In this document: in pieces, positions 50,401 through 60,582 of the stretch
How the letters are laid out: every line of letters begins with the position of its first letter
Position numbering within the stretch: the stretch's first letter is position 1
From: Sarocladium kiliense
Lineage: Eukaryota; Ascomycota; Sordariomycetes; Hypocreales; Sarocladiaceae
Direction: 5' to 3'
Assembly: GCA_030734395.1 (NCBI GenBank)
Contig: JAUZTG010000041.1
Span: forward strand, 2,232,001 to 2,296,000
Length of the DNA: 64,000 nucleotides
Translations under genes and position numbers: made by a program
The notes under the pieces: model-generated
Databases searched by the model: none
What the model was told of the DNA's origin: nothing
Seen by the model: the letters and a program-made list of their open reading frames with translations, nothing else

Positions 50401-52325
50401 AGATTTTGGAAATCTGATGGGCGGCTAATTCGGGACTTCGAGGAGTGTGCTATGCGTCGTTGCCCTGGTCAGCCCCAGGATGTGCCCACTTCCGTTCCGC
50501 ATGAGCCTTGAATCGTCTCGTCCTGCCTCGCCGATGCGTTCCACTCTCAATCTTGTTTATCCATTCGCAGTACTGAATTTTGTCAACATTGAGCCTCGAG
50601 CCTGAAAGGCATTGATGCACATCCTTCAAGTCCGGTACTTCATCTCATCAAGTTGCGCCGGATGCCGAGGCCAAATTGGGAACGAGGCCCTCTTTCTGAC
50701 ACATATCCGATCTTGTCCTGCATTCCCACACTTCGCCTTAACGTGTCTTGTCTTAATACTCGCCCATGGCCACGATCAGCGAACCCTCCATTGCCGGCAT
50801 GACGCCGTGAGGCCGGGCAAGCAAGACGTTGGATCCAGGTGTACTTCTTACTTTGTTGTAGCTACCCCCTGGCTCCCCAAAGAGCCACCCCCGGGCGCTT
50901 TCCTTTGTTCGTCCCCGGACTATGGTTCCCACTCGTAGATCCCCCAGTTGATGCACGCTTCTTTTGCTACTTGTTCTTATTGTCCTTTCTCTCCTTCTTC
51001 TCTTTTCGTCCACACAAGTTTAGCTCCCGAGTCTAGCAATTCATAAGTAGAAGGAACCCCCCGCAGTCCAGGAGTCTACCCACTCTCTCACTACATCCTT
51101 CGTTATTCTTGACTTTGCCTCGGTCTCAAGGCTTTCTGAAGGCATCTCGTTGCCGGATCCTCGATCGCCACTCAACCCAGCCTCTGTCTTTGGCGTGCGC
51201 CAACTTGCTCATCACCTTCAAAGACATTAGGAACGACACTCATTTACTCAAAAGATCGACCTCATAGTTCGCTATTCGAGAACACCCATCCTCTTGTTCG
51301 AACACTTCACATTTCTTCCTACATCCTCTGGACCCTTGTTAAGACTTCAGTGCGACATCCCGCGAGATCCAAGTCGTTTGGTCTATCGATACCCAACCGA
51401 GAACATTGTCAAGCAGTTATAACAAGTGACAGTTGACGAGGCCATAGTGGGCTCACCATCCTCATATTTCGATCCACGCGGTATCTCCCCACAGAGTCAG
51501 GATCTCAGCAGCAAAGAGACTGCAGATCCTGCCGTCGCAAAATGTGAGTACCAGGCGCCTATTTTTGTGGTTCAAGTCCCGGCAGCTTGCTTGCCACATC
51601 CCTCCAAAGTTCGGGCGTACTTCTCCTGACCCCCGTCCTCGTGCCGCCTCAAGCCCATTTGCCGCTCGACATCATCCCGTTCCCTCCCTCCCAACCATCT
51701 GCCAACTGCAGGACCCCTGGCCCCGGTGCTCTTGAGCTCTTAACATTGGGTGCTGATTTCTGGTTGGTCTAGAATCCATCGAAGTATCCCTAGCGCTCAT
51801 TGATCACGGGCTCGCCGCTTCTCACTCACTTGAGCGTTGCTGCTACTGCCAGCCGCACCCGTCGCTGTTCCAGGCTCTTGCGTTTTGGCCATTCATCATC
51901 ACCTAATTATTGAAACCACTCAGCTTGCTCTCCGCCCGACAACGTCGATCGAATCTTCATCCCGCCCCTCTGCAGCCCCTATCAACTGCCCCGGGTACCC
52001 GCCGCTTCAGCGTTTGCTCACACCCATCTCAACCAGTTTAGTTGCTCACCCTCAAGCAAGCCGAGCTTGGCGTTCGCAGAGGCTTTCTGGAGCCGCACCC
52101 TCACCAGACCCAAAGCTGGCATTGACATACCGGGCGCACACGCCACGTTTGCGTCAGCATCACCATTGGCTCTCTCTCGAGCTCTGTTCCCCTTCGTGCC
52201 TCAGGCGCTTCTGTTGCAGGAAGTTTGCTGTTGTGGTTCGGCTACATCCTTGCGTCACTTCCACTCCAAGCCACAAGTAACGGCCTTGAGTCCTCCATCA
52301 GAGATGGGGGCTTGCATCTGACAAG

Positions 52326-52461
52326 GTATGAGTTCCCTTTTAGACCTTGATCCCCGCTCCCATATCGTCTTTGCACTCGACATGGTCGATTCCTCGGTCT
52401 CCGCCCTCCCTGACCGACCACACTGTTTGATGAGCAGCTGACCCATCTGGCCCTGTTGCAG
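52326..52461 (+). other. Probable 5'-UTR intron of the Zn2Cys6 gene
   Basis: The donor GTATGA follows AAG, a GCTGAC branch site lies about 20 nt before the end, and the acceptor is TGTTGCAG. It lies about 110 nt before the start codon. A further donor-like GTGAGT at 51544 suggests more than one leader intron. Transcript data would be needed to prove either. Confidence 0.45.
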
Positions 52462-52573
52462 ATAGACGGAATCTTTCAGTGCTTCCTCACCCCTCTCCAC
52501 TTTGCTTGCCTTCGTACGGCCAAGGACGCGATCTTGACCACTTACCGGACTGAAGTATCACAACAACGACTAG

Positions 52574-53900
52574 ATGACCAGTACCATGTCTTTCCAGTAT
52601 CCTCCCCCTTCAGTTGGTGGATCAGAGATGGATATGCAGCAAGCGCCTTACCTGCCCGTCTATGCTATTCCCTCACAACAACAACAAACCACAGGTGTGG
52701 CGGACCCCCGAACATCGCAGTTGTCCATGCATGATGCCAGGGACCCTGGAATGGGACTGAGAAGGTCATTCTCAACTCCAAATGCGGTTCCATATCCTGG
52801 GCCTGGGCTGGATGAAGCTCAGGGGGGGCTTCCAGGGGAGAAGAAAAGGAACAAGCTTGGCTATCATCGCTCGTCGGTAGCTTGCGGTGGGTCATGAGCG
52901 GTATTCCCCTACTGCAGCAAGAATGTCTACTGACGATTTAACCATCCCAGTCCACTGCCGGAAACGCAAGATCAGATGCGTTGCTGAACCTACTGATAAA
53001 CAAGGTCGTTGCACAAACTGCATGCGGCTCAAGAAGGAATGCAGCTTCCACCCAGTAGATCAACCCTCGCCCCTCGAAGCCCGAGCAAAATCATCAGCCC
53101 GTGGCCCTGGAAGCCAGCGAAACCCGTCAGCGTCGGCATCTCCCGCTACGTCTAGCGGTCAACCATCGGAAACACCTGCGAAGCGCCCTCTGTCCAGGCA
53201 AATTCTCCCCCCTGGGCTTGGACAGCCCGGAATTCCCAGCCAAGACGACGATGATCATACTTCATTATCTGACAGTAAGTGGCCATAGTTATATGAGACG
53301 CTCCCCAGACTGACCGATAAAGCTGCTTCCAATGGTCGAATGGCTGGACAATCATTCGAACTTAGCAGTCAGCATTCCGTGGGTTGGGGCTCGACGGAAA
53401 TGCACCAATCCATGCCGGGCAAGACTGGAGACTTCCCCGGCCATTGGCAACCGGGAACAGGAATAAGCGACCAGTTCTCGCCGTACGACGGCCTCCCAGC
53501 CTCACCGGGATGGCAACCCGAGCCCCATGGGCAGCCAACTCATGATGGCTTTCCATGGGGGAGCATGCCGGTGCCAGCTCGATCAATGTCCTACAGCGGT
53601 GATGCTATGCCGGGACACCAGCAAGCGCAATTCGATCCTGGTGCACAGGGTGTGATGTATGACCGACGAGCATCCAACTTTACGGGAGTGTATAACCCAG
53701 CCCTTAGTGGGCCGTTACCGAACGTGGAGCAGGGTACACAGCATATTTTGGATGGCAGCAGACCTTTCCCATCAGGAACGACGACACAAGATTCGATGAT
53801 GTGGGACAGTCAGCCAGGCCAGACACCAGTCCAAGGATCGTTTCACAAACCGGAGGGTTATGACGGATGGGCATATGGACACAACACCAATGGCCACTAA
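52574..53900 (+). CDS. Zn2Cys6 transcription factor
   Basis: Exons 52574-52886, 52951-53274 and 53323-53900 (introns 64 and 48 nt) give 404 residues from ATG 52574. The binuclear zinc cluster spans the first intron: C104-x2-C107-x6-C114, ten residues, C125-x2-C128-x6-C135, preceded by the basic segment KKRNKLGYHR. The zinc cluster lies about 100 residues into the protein after a Pro/Gln-rich N-terminus. After it come a Ser/Pro-rich linker and a Gly/Pro/Met/Gln-rich C-terminus; no fungal-TF middle homology domain (PF04082) is visible. It is a nuclear DNA-binding regulator; targets are unknown. A second possible start is the ATG four codons on. The large upstream desert suggests complex regulation. 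Confidence 0.88.
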
Positions 53901-54473
53901 TGGGTGATTTGACTACGAACGGCATACGATAGTCTATCCAACGGCGCAGAATTGATTTCTTTTCTCAAGCGAACGAACTACATGGACCACAAGCATGGCG
54001 TTTCAATACTACGGTGATAGACATGCGACGAAAAGTGATGGGAGACAGACCATATGAATTACGAGCTTAGTCAGAACCTGAAGGTTCGACTGGACAGGGG
54101 CTCTGATGGGAGGAAGAAGAAGGTACAAACAAGCATACAGAGGGAGAGGGATAAAAGTTTGCTCGGAGCACGGCGGTGGATACATGAGAATCGCTGATGT
54201 CACCATAGTGGGCATAATTAGGGTCTGTTTTTACAGGAAACTGCTGTTTGAGTAGTAAAGATTGATTGTAATTCAAGATACCATCCGCGCTTCTTCACCA
54301 CTTGTATTGGATTCAATGCGATACGAGGCGGAGATCATGTGAACACTGCCTCAAAGAATGTAATTGCGTTAGAGATCCCGATATGGTCAACATCAGACTG
54401 AACACTGCTCGCAAAATCGACGCACAAAGGCCCAGTGCAGAATTGGTCGATTGTCTTCTAATACACACTAATA
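53901..54473. other. Intergenic, 3' ends of two convergent genes
   Basis: No gene. It holds the 3' flank of the Zn2Cys6 gene and of the minus-strand DUF202 gene. Confidence 0.5.
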
Positions 54474-54959
54474 CTACTTCACTAGCTTCAATGTCAATAC
54501 CATCAAAGCCACATACGCACAGAAGCTCAGAACAGTCAGCAACGCGACGGTGTCGCCGCTCGTGCGAAATCTGCGGTGGATAGCACCGTCTGAAGACTCG
54601 GAGTTGAAGAACTGGCGATGACCCTCGTAGCGGCGGTAGACAGCCACTAGAAGGATGGCTGCCCCGTAGACGGCGAAGAGGGCGCCAATGGCATAGAATT
54701 CGGCAGTGAAGATCTTGAGGATGACAAGAGAGAAGGAGAATTGGCCGAGGGCGGTGCGCATGTAGGCGCCCTCGAAGGTACGTTGAGCGGCGCGGATCTC
54801 GACGAGTCTGGGGCGCTATGTGAGTCTTCTGGACCGTTCAAGAAGAGATGGATTTGATATTTTGAAGCGGGGTATGATTGATGCCGTTCAGGGGTTGAAG
54901 GAGGAAACAGGGAAGAGGTACTCTGTATTTGTGAGAACGACGGAGCGGGCGCGGTGCAT
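54474..54959 (-). CDS. DUF202-family small membrane protein
   Basis: Exons 54923-54959 extended to 54922, and 54474-54807 (114-nt intron, donor GTACCT, acceptor CCCCAG) give 123 residues from ATG 54959. This is the only start and donor pair that keeps the frame and avoids an upstream TAG. It begins MHRARSVVLTNTE and runs into LVEIRAAQRTFEGAYMRTAL, the charged helix that precedes the membrane part in DUF202 proteins. Three hydrophobic segments follow (about 38-56, 60-78 and 98-120). The family includes the Vtc1 subunit of polyphosphate polymerase and bacterial YidH, but most fungal members have no known role. The protein is intact, unlike the neighbouring metal genes. Confidence 0.75.
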
Positions 54960-55467
54960 CCGCAGATGAAGATGCTCTTCTGGATGTGACTACATTCAAC
55001 GACAACCCGTCAGGAATTGTACCAGAAGGCATGTACTCTCATTTGGACTCACGCGAAACATGTCGAAAAGCTTGAAGCAGTGTACGTCCCGTTTATGACG
55101 GAGCTTTCAGAGGATGGCGTAGCTGGCGCGTCCGGGACGTCGGATGAGACAATGGTTCATGAGCGCGCCTGGAGGGATTTGATGAAGATACAAACGAGGA
55201 AATGTTCCTCGTGGCAAGTTTGCGAAGTACCAAAGGAGATGTCCCCTGAGAAGGCCTGGTTGCTTGTTGAGAGCCTTTGCGATCGCGCAATGGTATGGGC
55301 GCGTGTGAGGTTGAGGTTGGCGATATGAAGTCCACTAGCGGCGGCATGTAGAATCACGTGCGGATGTGGGAAGGTGAGGTGATCAGCCTTCGAGCAAATC
55401 AGCAGCGGCGAACATATCAAGCAGATTTAATCCATTAGACTTGTTTCAAATATCGAGAATCTGAGGC
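54960..55467. other. Interval with a protein-like but start-less plus frame
   Basis: The plus frame 55017-55328 opens with TTG, not ATG, and ends MVWARVRLRLAI. It reads like protein (for example VCEVPKEMSPEKAWLL) but has no recognised domain; ATG 55095 would give 77 residues. It may be a relic or a short gene. Otherwise nothing is seen. Confidence 0.3.
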
Positions 55468-56060
55468 CTAGAGCCATTTTTCTTCCATTTTACGTGCAGC
55501 AGGAAGTTCTACTGGCCACGTTCTTGACTCGGTAAGGTGCTCAGATGCCAACGCAACCGGACCGGAGCGAACAGGCTCGTTGACCTCAAGCCAGTCGGTC
55601 AACCACTTGCCCAACCCAGCGCCCATGAATAAAGCGACGATAATGCACCCAGTAGATGATATGGCAAGCATGAGCATTCACGATACAGCGATTGTTGTTG
55701 CGTGAGCCACAGCCCTTGCGGCCTGCTGCAACGGGCTGGCACACAAGGTGATGACCTGGAACTCGTCATTGTCCGTGGATGACGACGTGCGGAGTACATG
55801 TGTCATGTTCGCGGCATATTAGCTTCGACGAGTTGTTCGACAAGGTGCTTGTCGTAGTCTCGGCTGGTTTGGGCGGCAACGTTCGAAGAGAACGGTGAGG
55901 ACAGCGACCCCGATGATGGACACGAATATCATGCCGTTGGTACCGAATGTGCCCTGTATTAGAGAGAAGGCTCAGGCTAGTTCCATTCCTGGGAGTCTAC
56001 TACCTGCAGAGATGACTTGTGTTCCACATCCATCGCATCTGAAGTGGCCGAGGTCACATC
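55468..56060 (-). pseudogene. Ctr-type copper transporter relic
   Basis: Read on the minus strand. A clean 50-nt intron (55954-56003, branch CTAAT) precedes a hydrophobic segment TFGTNGMIFVSIIGVAVL (first membrane span), followed in another frame by SRDYDKHLVEQL, then, back in the first frame, PLQQAARAVAHATTIAVS. A TGA (55678-55680) interrupts exactly inside the second span, which continues MLMLAISSTGCIIVALF and GAGLGKW. This order (span one, a REYDR-like loop, LxQQxxRAxxH, span two, glycine-rich span three) is that of fungal Ctr copper permeases, which pass Cu(I) across membranes as trimers. Besides the TGA, a TAA lies in the loop and two compensating frame changes are needed. The N-terminal Met-rich part is not recognisable. 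Family assignment is from motif order, not a search. Confidence 0.6.
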
Positions 56061-56374
56061 TCGGGTCCTGGGTAGACGAGTTCACTGACCTCGGCCTGGC
56101 ATTCGAGGCCCTCTCTGGAGCTATCAGGGCCGCCGATACTCAGTTTGACAGGTAGAGAATTTGACCCAATGACTCAAAGACACAGGTGTGTGCCTGAAGG
56201 ATGGTCTTGACCTCAGAGCCCCCTTATTTTCAACTAGAATTGTGGTTGAGGCGGACCGCGGAGTGTCATCATAAACTCCATAAATCCCATAGAGAACAGC
56301 CTAAAAGATCCTAACGACGCCAATCATACTCTTGAGGTTAAATTTGTCCCAAAACCTTTCTCTGTCTATCAACA
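56061..56374. promoter_or_regulatory. Former shared promoter between the Ctr and Fre relics
   Basis: About 300 nt separate the two divergent broken genes. I saw no clear copper-factor (Mac1-like) site by eye. The label is inference from arrangement only. Confidence 0.3.
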
Positions 56375-57910
56375 ATGGTAGCTCTCGACTACACAAAGCA
56401 CGTCCCTACCACTGTTCTCCTTTCGTCTAACCGACATCCATCCAGCTCGACAATTAATCGCCAAGTTATCCTAATCGAGGTTTGTCTTACTCAATTTTGC
56501 GCATTGTACAGCTCTCACACATATGAGGGATCACTGTCTCATGAGCAGCGGCTCCGGCTTTGCATTATCCCGAATCTACGCAATCTCAGGTCTATTCAAT
56601 CTGCCGTCGGGGGGGTTCAATGTTATGCTGGTACAAAGAGTAGAAGACACCGTATAGTGCTCCTTCTCATCTGGTGCCATATTTCATCTCCTCTAGCCAT
56701 CGCGCAACACAGAGCCATAGTTCTTTGTTACTCCATGATCTGGAAGCCATCTATGTCGCCTGGTATATCCATCGGAGCCATCTGTAATGTAGACCGACGA
56801 ACTACCGTACCAGATCTGGCACTATGGCTACTACCCAGGCAATATGCCTTGTGCAGCAAACGAGCTGACCTGAACATACTACGGTGCACTCTGGAAAAGA
56901 CGTGACTTGACGATGGTGTACTTTGGCATCATTGGGCCTGTGGCAGGGCTACTTCTCCTTTCTTTGTCTCTGGCAGATGAGAGTCTGGTCTCACGATGTT
57001 CAGGAACTATCATCATCAGGGCCTTAGCCAGTCCACCTAATGAAACTTCTGCAGGCTTGTTGTCAACAACAAGGCCAGAACGGACTTCAAGTATCAGAAC
57101 TCACTAGGCATCTGGTCAAATCGCATCGGTGTTCTCGCGTAGACTCTGACGCCTTTTTCGGTCCTTCGGGCCAACAGGGGAGCCTATCCTCTCAGCATTG
57201 ACCAGCATTCCGTATCAGAGCTTCCTACGTCAGGGGATTGGATACATCATACTTGTGCAAGGGGCTCTGCATGCCATCGCCTGGGCTGTGATATGCGTAA
57301 TATTGTATGGACCACAACCCACGTAGGCAATCAACTGAGTCACTACTGAGTACGTGTTATACTGAATATGCGCTCAACTTCTCGTTACCATCATGGCTGT
57401 ACTGAGCTTCAGTCGGTGTATCGTAACGGGCTTTGAGTCCTTCGGGAAGTCTCATGTGTTCTCGTGATGATCTGCCTTCTTACATATTGCGGTCACCGGG
57501 AGTTCATTAGTCTCTGGATGCTCCACGGGCTGCCGCCTGCTCCTCTGGTTCTCCGATCGCATCGCCCGGTTCGTTCGCACCACATTGCATCACCAATTAA
57601 ACTGGGTGGTGATTGTGGTTTCCCTCCTGGCTGCGGTAACATCACCGCATTCCCAGATACAGGCAATGGAGAGGTCGTATGACCCGGTTTCAGCTTCTCT
57701 CATTCTCCCTGGAAAGATTGGATAGCAGTTCTATCCATTTCCCCCAGACCTTGGTGTTGGGCAGTCGGACCCTTTCGTACTGCAGAGCTGCAAGTACTGG
57801 AGGCTGTGTTGGAGACTGTGGCTACTACGAATAACTTCCAGGTGAAGATTCACATCACCAGAGAACGTCGGGAAAATGTGTCGAGGAAGCTCCTATCACA
57901 GGCGTGACCG
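56375..57910 (+). pseudogene. Ferric/cupric reductase (Fre family) relic
   Basis: The convincing homology starts near 56811. In one frame are YYGALWKRRDLTMVYFGIIG and AGLLSTTRPE; then a shifted frame has DFKYQNSLGIWSNRIGVLA (57083 on); then back in the first frame come LTSIPYQSFLRQGIGY, ILVQGALHAIAWAVI, QLLVTIMAVLSF, FGKSHV, DRIARFVRT and PGKIG-stop-QFYPFPPDLG ending QSDPF. These are the successive membrane helices, heme-region His residues and FAD-entry (HPF-like) part of fungal Fre metalloreductases. Stops in the reading frame occur at 56871, 57140, 57324, 57336, 57363, 57465, 57468 and 57723, so no functional protein is possible. ATG 56375 (MVALDYTKHVPTT) may be the old start. The NADPH-binding C-terminus appears mostly lost. 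Confidence 0.72.
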
Positions 57911-60582
57911 ATGGCAGAAGAGAGAGCAGCGAGAAAGCAGCAATTGCGCTGGTCAATCACTCGTCATCATCCGGGTTTGAGCTCCGGAAGAAAGGTGTGG
58001 GAAGGAAGGGATGTGGGATGTGGAGTTGAGTGTGGACAGCAGATTGGAGTGGTGATGTGAAGTTGCCAACTTCGCGTCGAGTTCTCACTACCGAAAGAGA
58101 GCTCTGAGCATGGGAGACCTGATTGGAATCCTTGCTGCCATAGGTCGAGGTGGGCGGTGCAGGGTGTGGCTGGGGCGGCGGAGATGTATGTGCTGGTAGG
58201 AGGCTGTGCAACGCGGGTTTGAGGTACTGCGTCTGAATAGCTCGAAGCTCATCTGAGCTCATGTGTGCTCACATGGACACTGAACGGACGTAGGGATTAC
58301 CTCAGAGGCATCTGAAAACTTGACAAGAGAGCCATCGAGCCGTGCTAGGATCGCACATCGAGAGACCTTGCAACACTGGCGAGGCGACTGCATCCTCGAC
58401 AGGTCGATACCCAACTTCATCTGGGCGGATCTCAAAAGGCCACCTTGGCTTTCCTATCTCAGAAATGCACTTTTTGTCCTGCCTGGTGCTTTTGCGATGA
58501 GTTCATCGACGGATCCATTGGCCGGGCAGGGCTCGTCGGAGCCGACATTGAATCCACATCGCCAAGAGACGGCCACATGGCGGCAATGAAAAAGCTATTA
58601 TCTGTGGGCTACGTAGCCTATGTCATAGTTGTCGCCAACGGATTAATCGAGATTGGGGTATGGGTTGGGTCAGAAGCGGAAGAGGGTGGGCAATGGACAG
58701 CCTACTGCATGCCGATGCCCAGTATAGGTGCCATGAGAGTGAAACTATGTCTCGGGTATTGAAGGAGGCTGAGCAACCTTCGGTGACAGATGAATACCAG
58801 TGCTGGGAGCTGCGATTATTGTCAGATGGTGATACGGGCTGGGGGGCGCGTGTGTTTGTCGCATTGGTTGACGAGCAAACTGGCTGCCTCTGCCTAAAGG
58901 CCATGATGATGCACGCGTTGTATCCTTCAGGTGAGTTCCCGGAGCGCAAACGGTGCCTCGGTCGAGCAACCATAAGGTATTGTGGAGCAATGATGCCTGG
59001 AGCTGAGTTCTGTAGGTGTAACCTGACAGTGATGGATGCTTCTCTACAAGATCAGGCCCAAACAGGTCAGGTAGGTAATCCGGAACTTTGAGCCGATGGA
59101 AACCCCCTGCCGAGTCACATACAAGCAAAACAAAGTCTCGAAGAAAGTTTAACTAGAAGCATGTCCTGTCGCACATAGAAGAGCGTTCTCAGTGGGAAGA
59201 AAGCCTTGCACGTTGTCGAGCTGGGCCACGATCAACCTTGGGCAGTGGGGCTTTGGTGGGAATGCGCCTCGCTGGAATGGGCGGACCCCTGTTGGCGCAT
59301 GGGGAGAAAGCCTTGCGCGGGAGTGATGTCAGGTGGGGGGGTGCTGCGCTCTGCTGCAAGCCCTCTATGTGGATGCTTGGTTTGTTGTGAATGTTGGAAA
59401 GGCTGTTGGACTCGAGGATCGGAAGACAGCCAAGTAGAAGAATCTTCCTTGATGATATTGATCGAAATGCCTCAATTGCAGATGATGTCTTCGAGCTGCT
59501 GAAATCCACGCCGTGAAGCACTGAGGTCATCCAGCATTGTCTAATTATAGCGACCCTAGGCGCCAGTGCCTGCCCTCTAATCCCCCCTCCATCACTACTG
59601 ACAGCTCCTCTTCCTCCAATTCAACGTCACACCATCGGCAGCCGCTGCATGTGCCCATCCACTGCAATGTACAGTGCTGCGACATAGGACCTCACCTCAC
59701 TAAGACACAGCACTCCTCGGCAGCTGGTCTTCATCCATCGCCTGACCATCACGATACCACCACATCGCCATTATCATCAGTTCCCTCCATCGACACTAGC
59801 ACCAGCCGGAGAAATCCATCAATCAACCAGGTGCTGGCCCTTCCCCACTACGACTACAAGCTTCCTCCACGCGCTTCTTCTTTATCCACCGGCACTGACA
59901 CCTCTCGCGCCCTCAGCCGCCGACAACGCACCACCATCTCCCACAAGCGCTGCTTCGTGCCCCAGTCGCTCGTTCAGCCGCTGCCTCCACTTTGTGCGCT
60001 CCATTCTCCATCACTCTCGCATCCCAGCTCATCTCGTCCCAGCCCATCATTGCCTTCCATATCCGAACCGGCCAACCTATTCCAGCCAGCCAGCCAGCCA
60101 GCCAGCCAGCCTTTTCCTCATTCTCTCCTGGCTTCTCTCTCTCTCCATATCTTGTCTCTCGCACGCACACATCTAGTACGCTCCTCCACCACACCGCCAG
60201 GCACCGCCGCAATTCCACAAGGCTGACCCGGCCCGCGTCGTCCACACTCACCTCTTTCACCCACGCGCGCCAGACACCTCACATAACCGTTGATCTCTAC
60301 GTGTTTCGCACCAGGACACCCTGCGCCAGCGCTCGCTCCCGGCTCGTGCGCTGCCTTGGCTTCGACCTTCTCTACCCCCCGTCTGCCTCGTCTGCCTCTT
60401 GTCGCCAGCCCAGGACCCGCACGCGACAGGGACCTGCCGAGTCATCCATCTAGTACCTGGCTACCACTTCCCTTTCCGCATTTCGTTCCCTTGTCGCAAC
60501 AGTCATTCATCTCTTCCCACCTCGACTGTCTTATATATAACCAGCCTGCTGCTGCCGCCTCTACTTTGCTGACGCCGCCATC
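57911..60582. other. Intergenic and pyrimidine-rich leader of the C2H2 gene
   Basis: No supported gene. The minus frame 57957-58262 (101 codons) starts with ATG but is Pro/Ser/His-biased and unrecognised. From about 59540 the plus strand is C/T-rich with very few ATGs, which fits a long transcribed leader of the zinc-finger gene at 60583. Confidence 0.5.
60082..60111 (+). repeat. CCAG tetranucleotide microsatellite
   Basis: About seven and a half perfect copies in the leader of the C2H2 gene, roughly 470 nt before its ATG. Confidence 0.9.

Larger units (their letters stand above)
41220..52573. other. Gene-poor interval of 11.4 kb with long leader at its right end
   Basis: No well-supported gene. 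Open frames here, even the 279-codon minus frame 48450-49289, have biased, non-domain sequence. A short protein-like minus frame (43452-43697) and an A-rich patch (43881-43914) are noted elsewhere. From about 50900 onward the plus strand is pyrimidine-rich and probably transcribed as the leader of the Zn2Cys6 gene. It contains a likely leader intron (52326-52461). Confidence 0.5.

Noticed and set aside
51566..51580. Plus-strand B-box-like GGTTCAAGTCCC
   Set aside because: The T-arm stem does not pair and no cloverleaf can be drawn.
54838..55032. Frame starting MPSGTIPDG as first exon of the DUF202 gene
   Set aside because: No donor in that frame gives the phase needed by exon 2; the ATG at 54959 in another frame does so exactly.
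57957..58262. Minus-strand 101-codon frame starting with ATG
   Set aside because: Pro/Ser/His-biased, no domain, no splice support; noted only as part of the intergenic interval.
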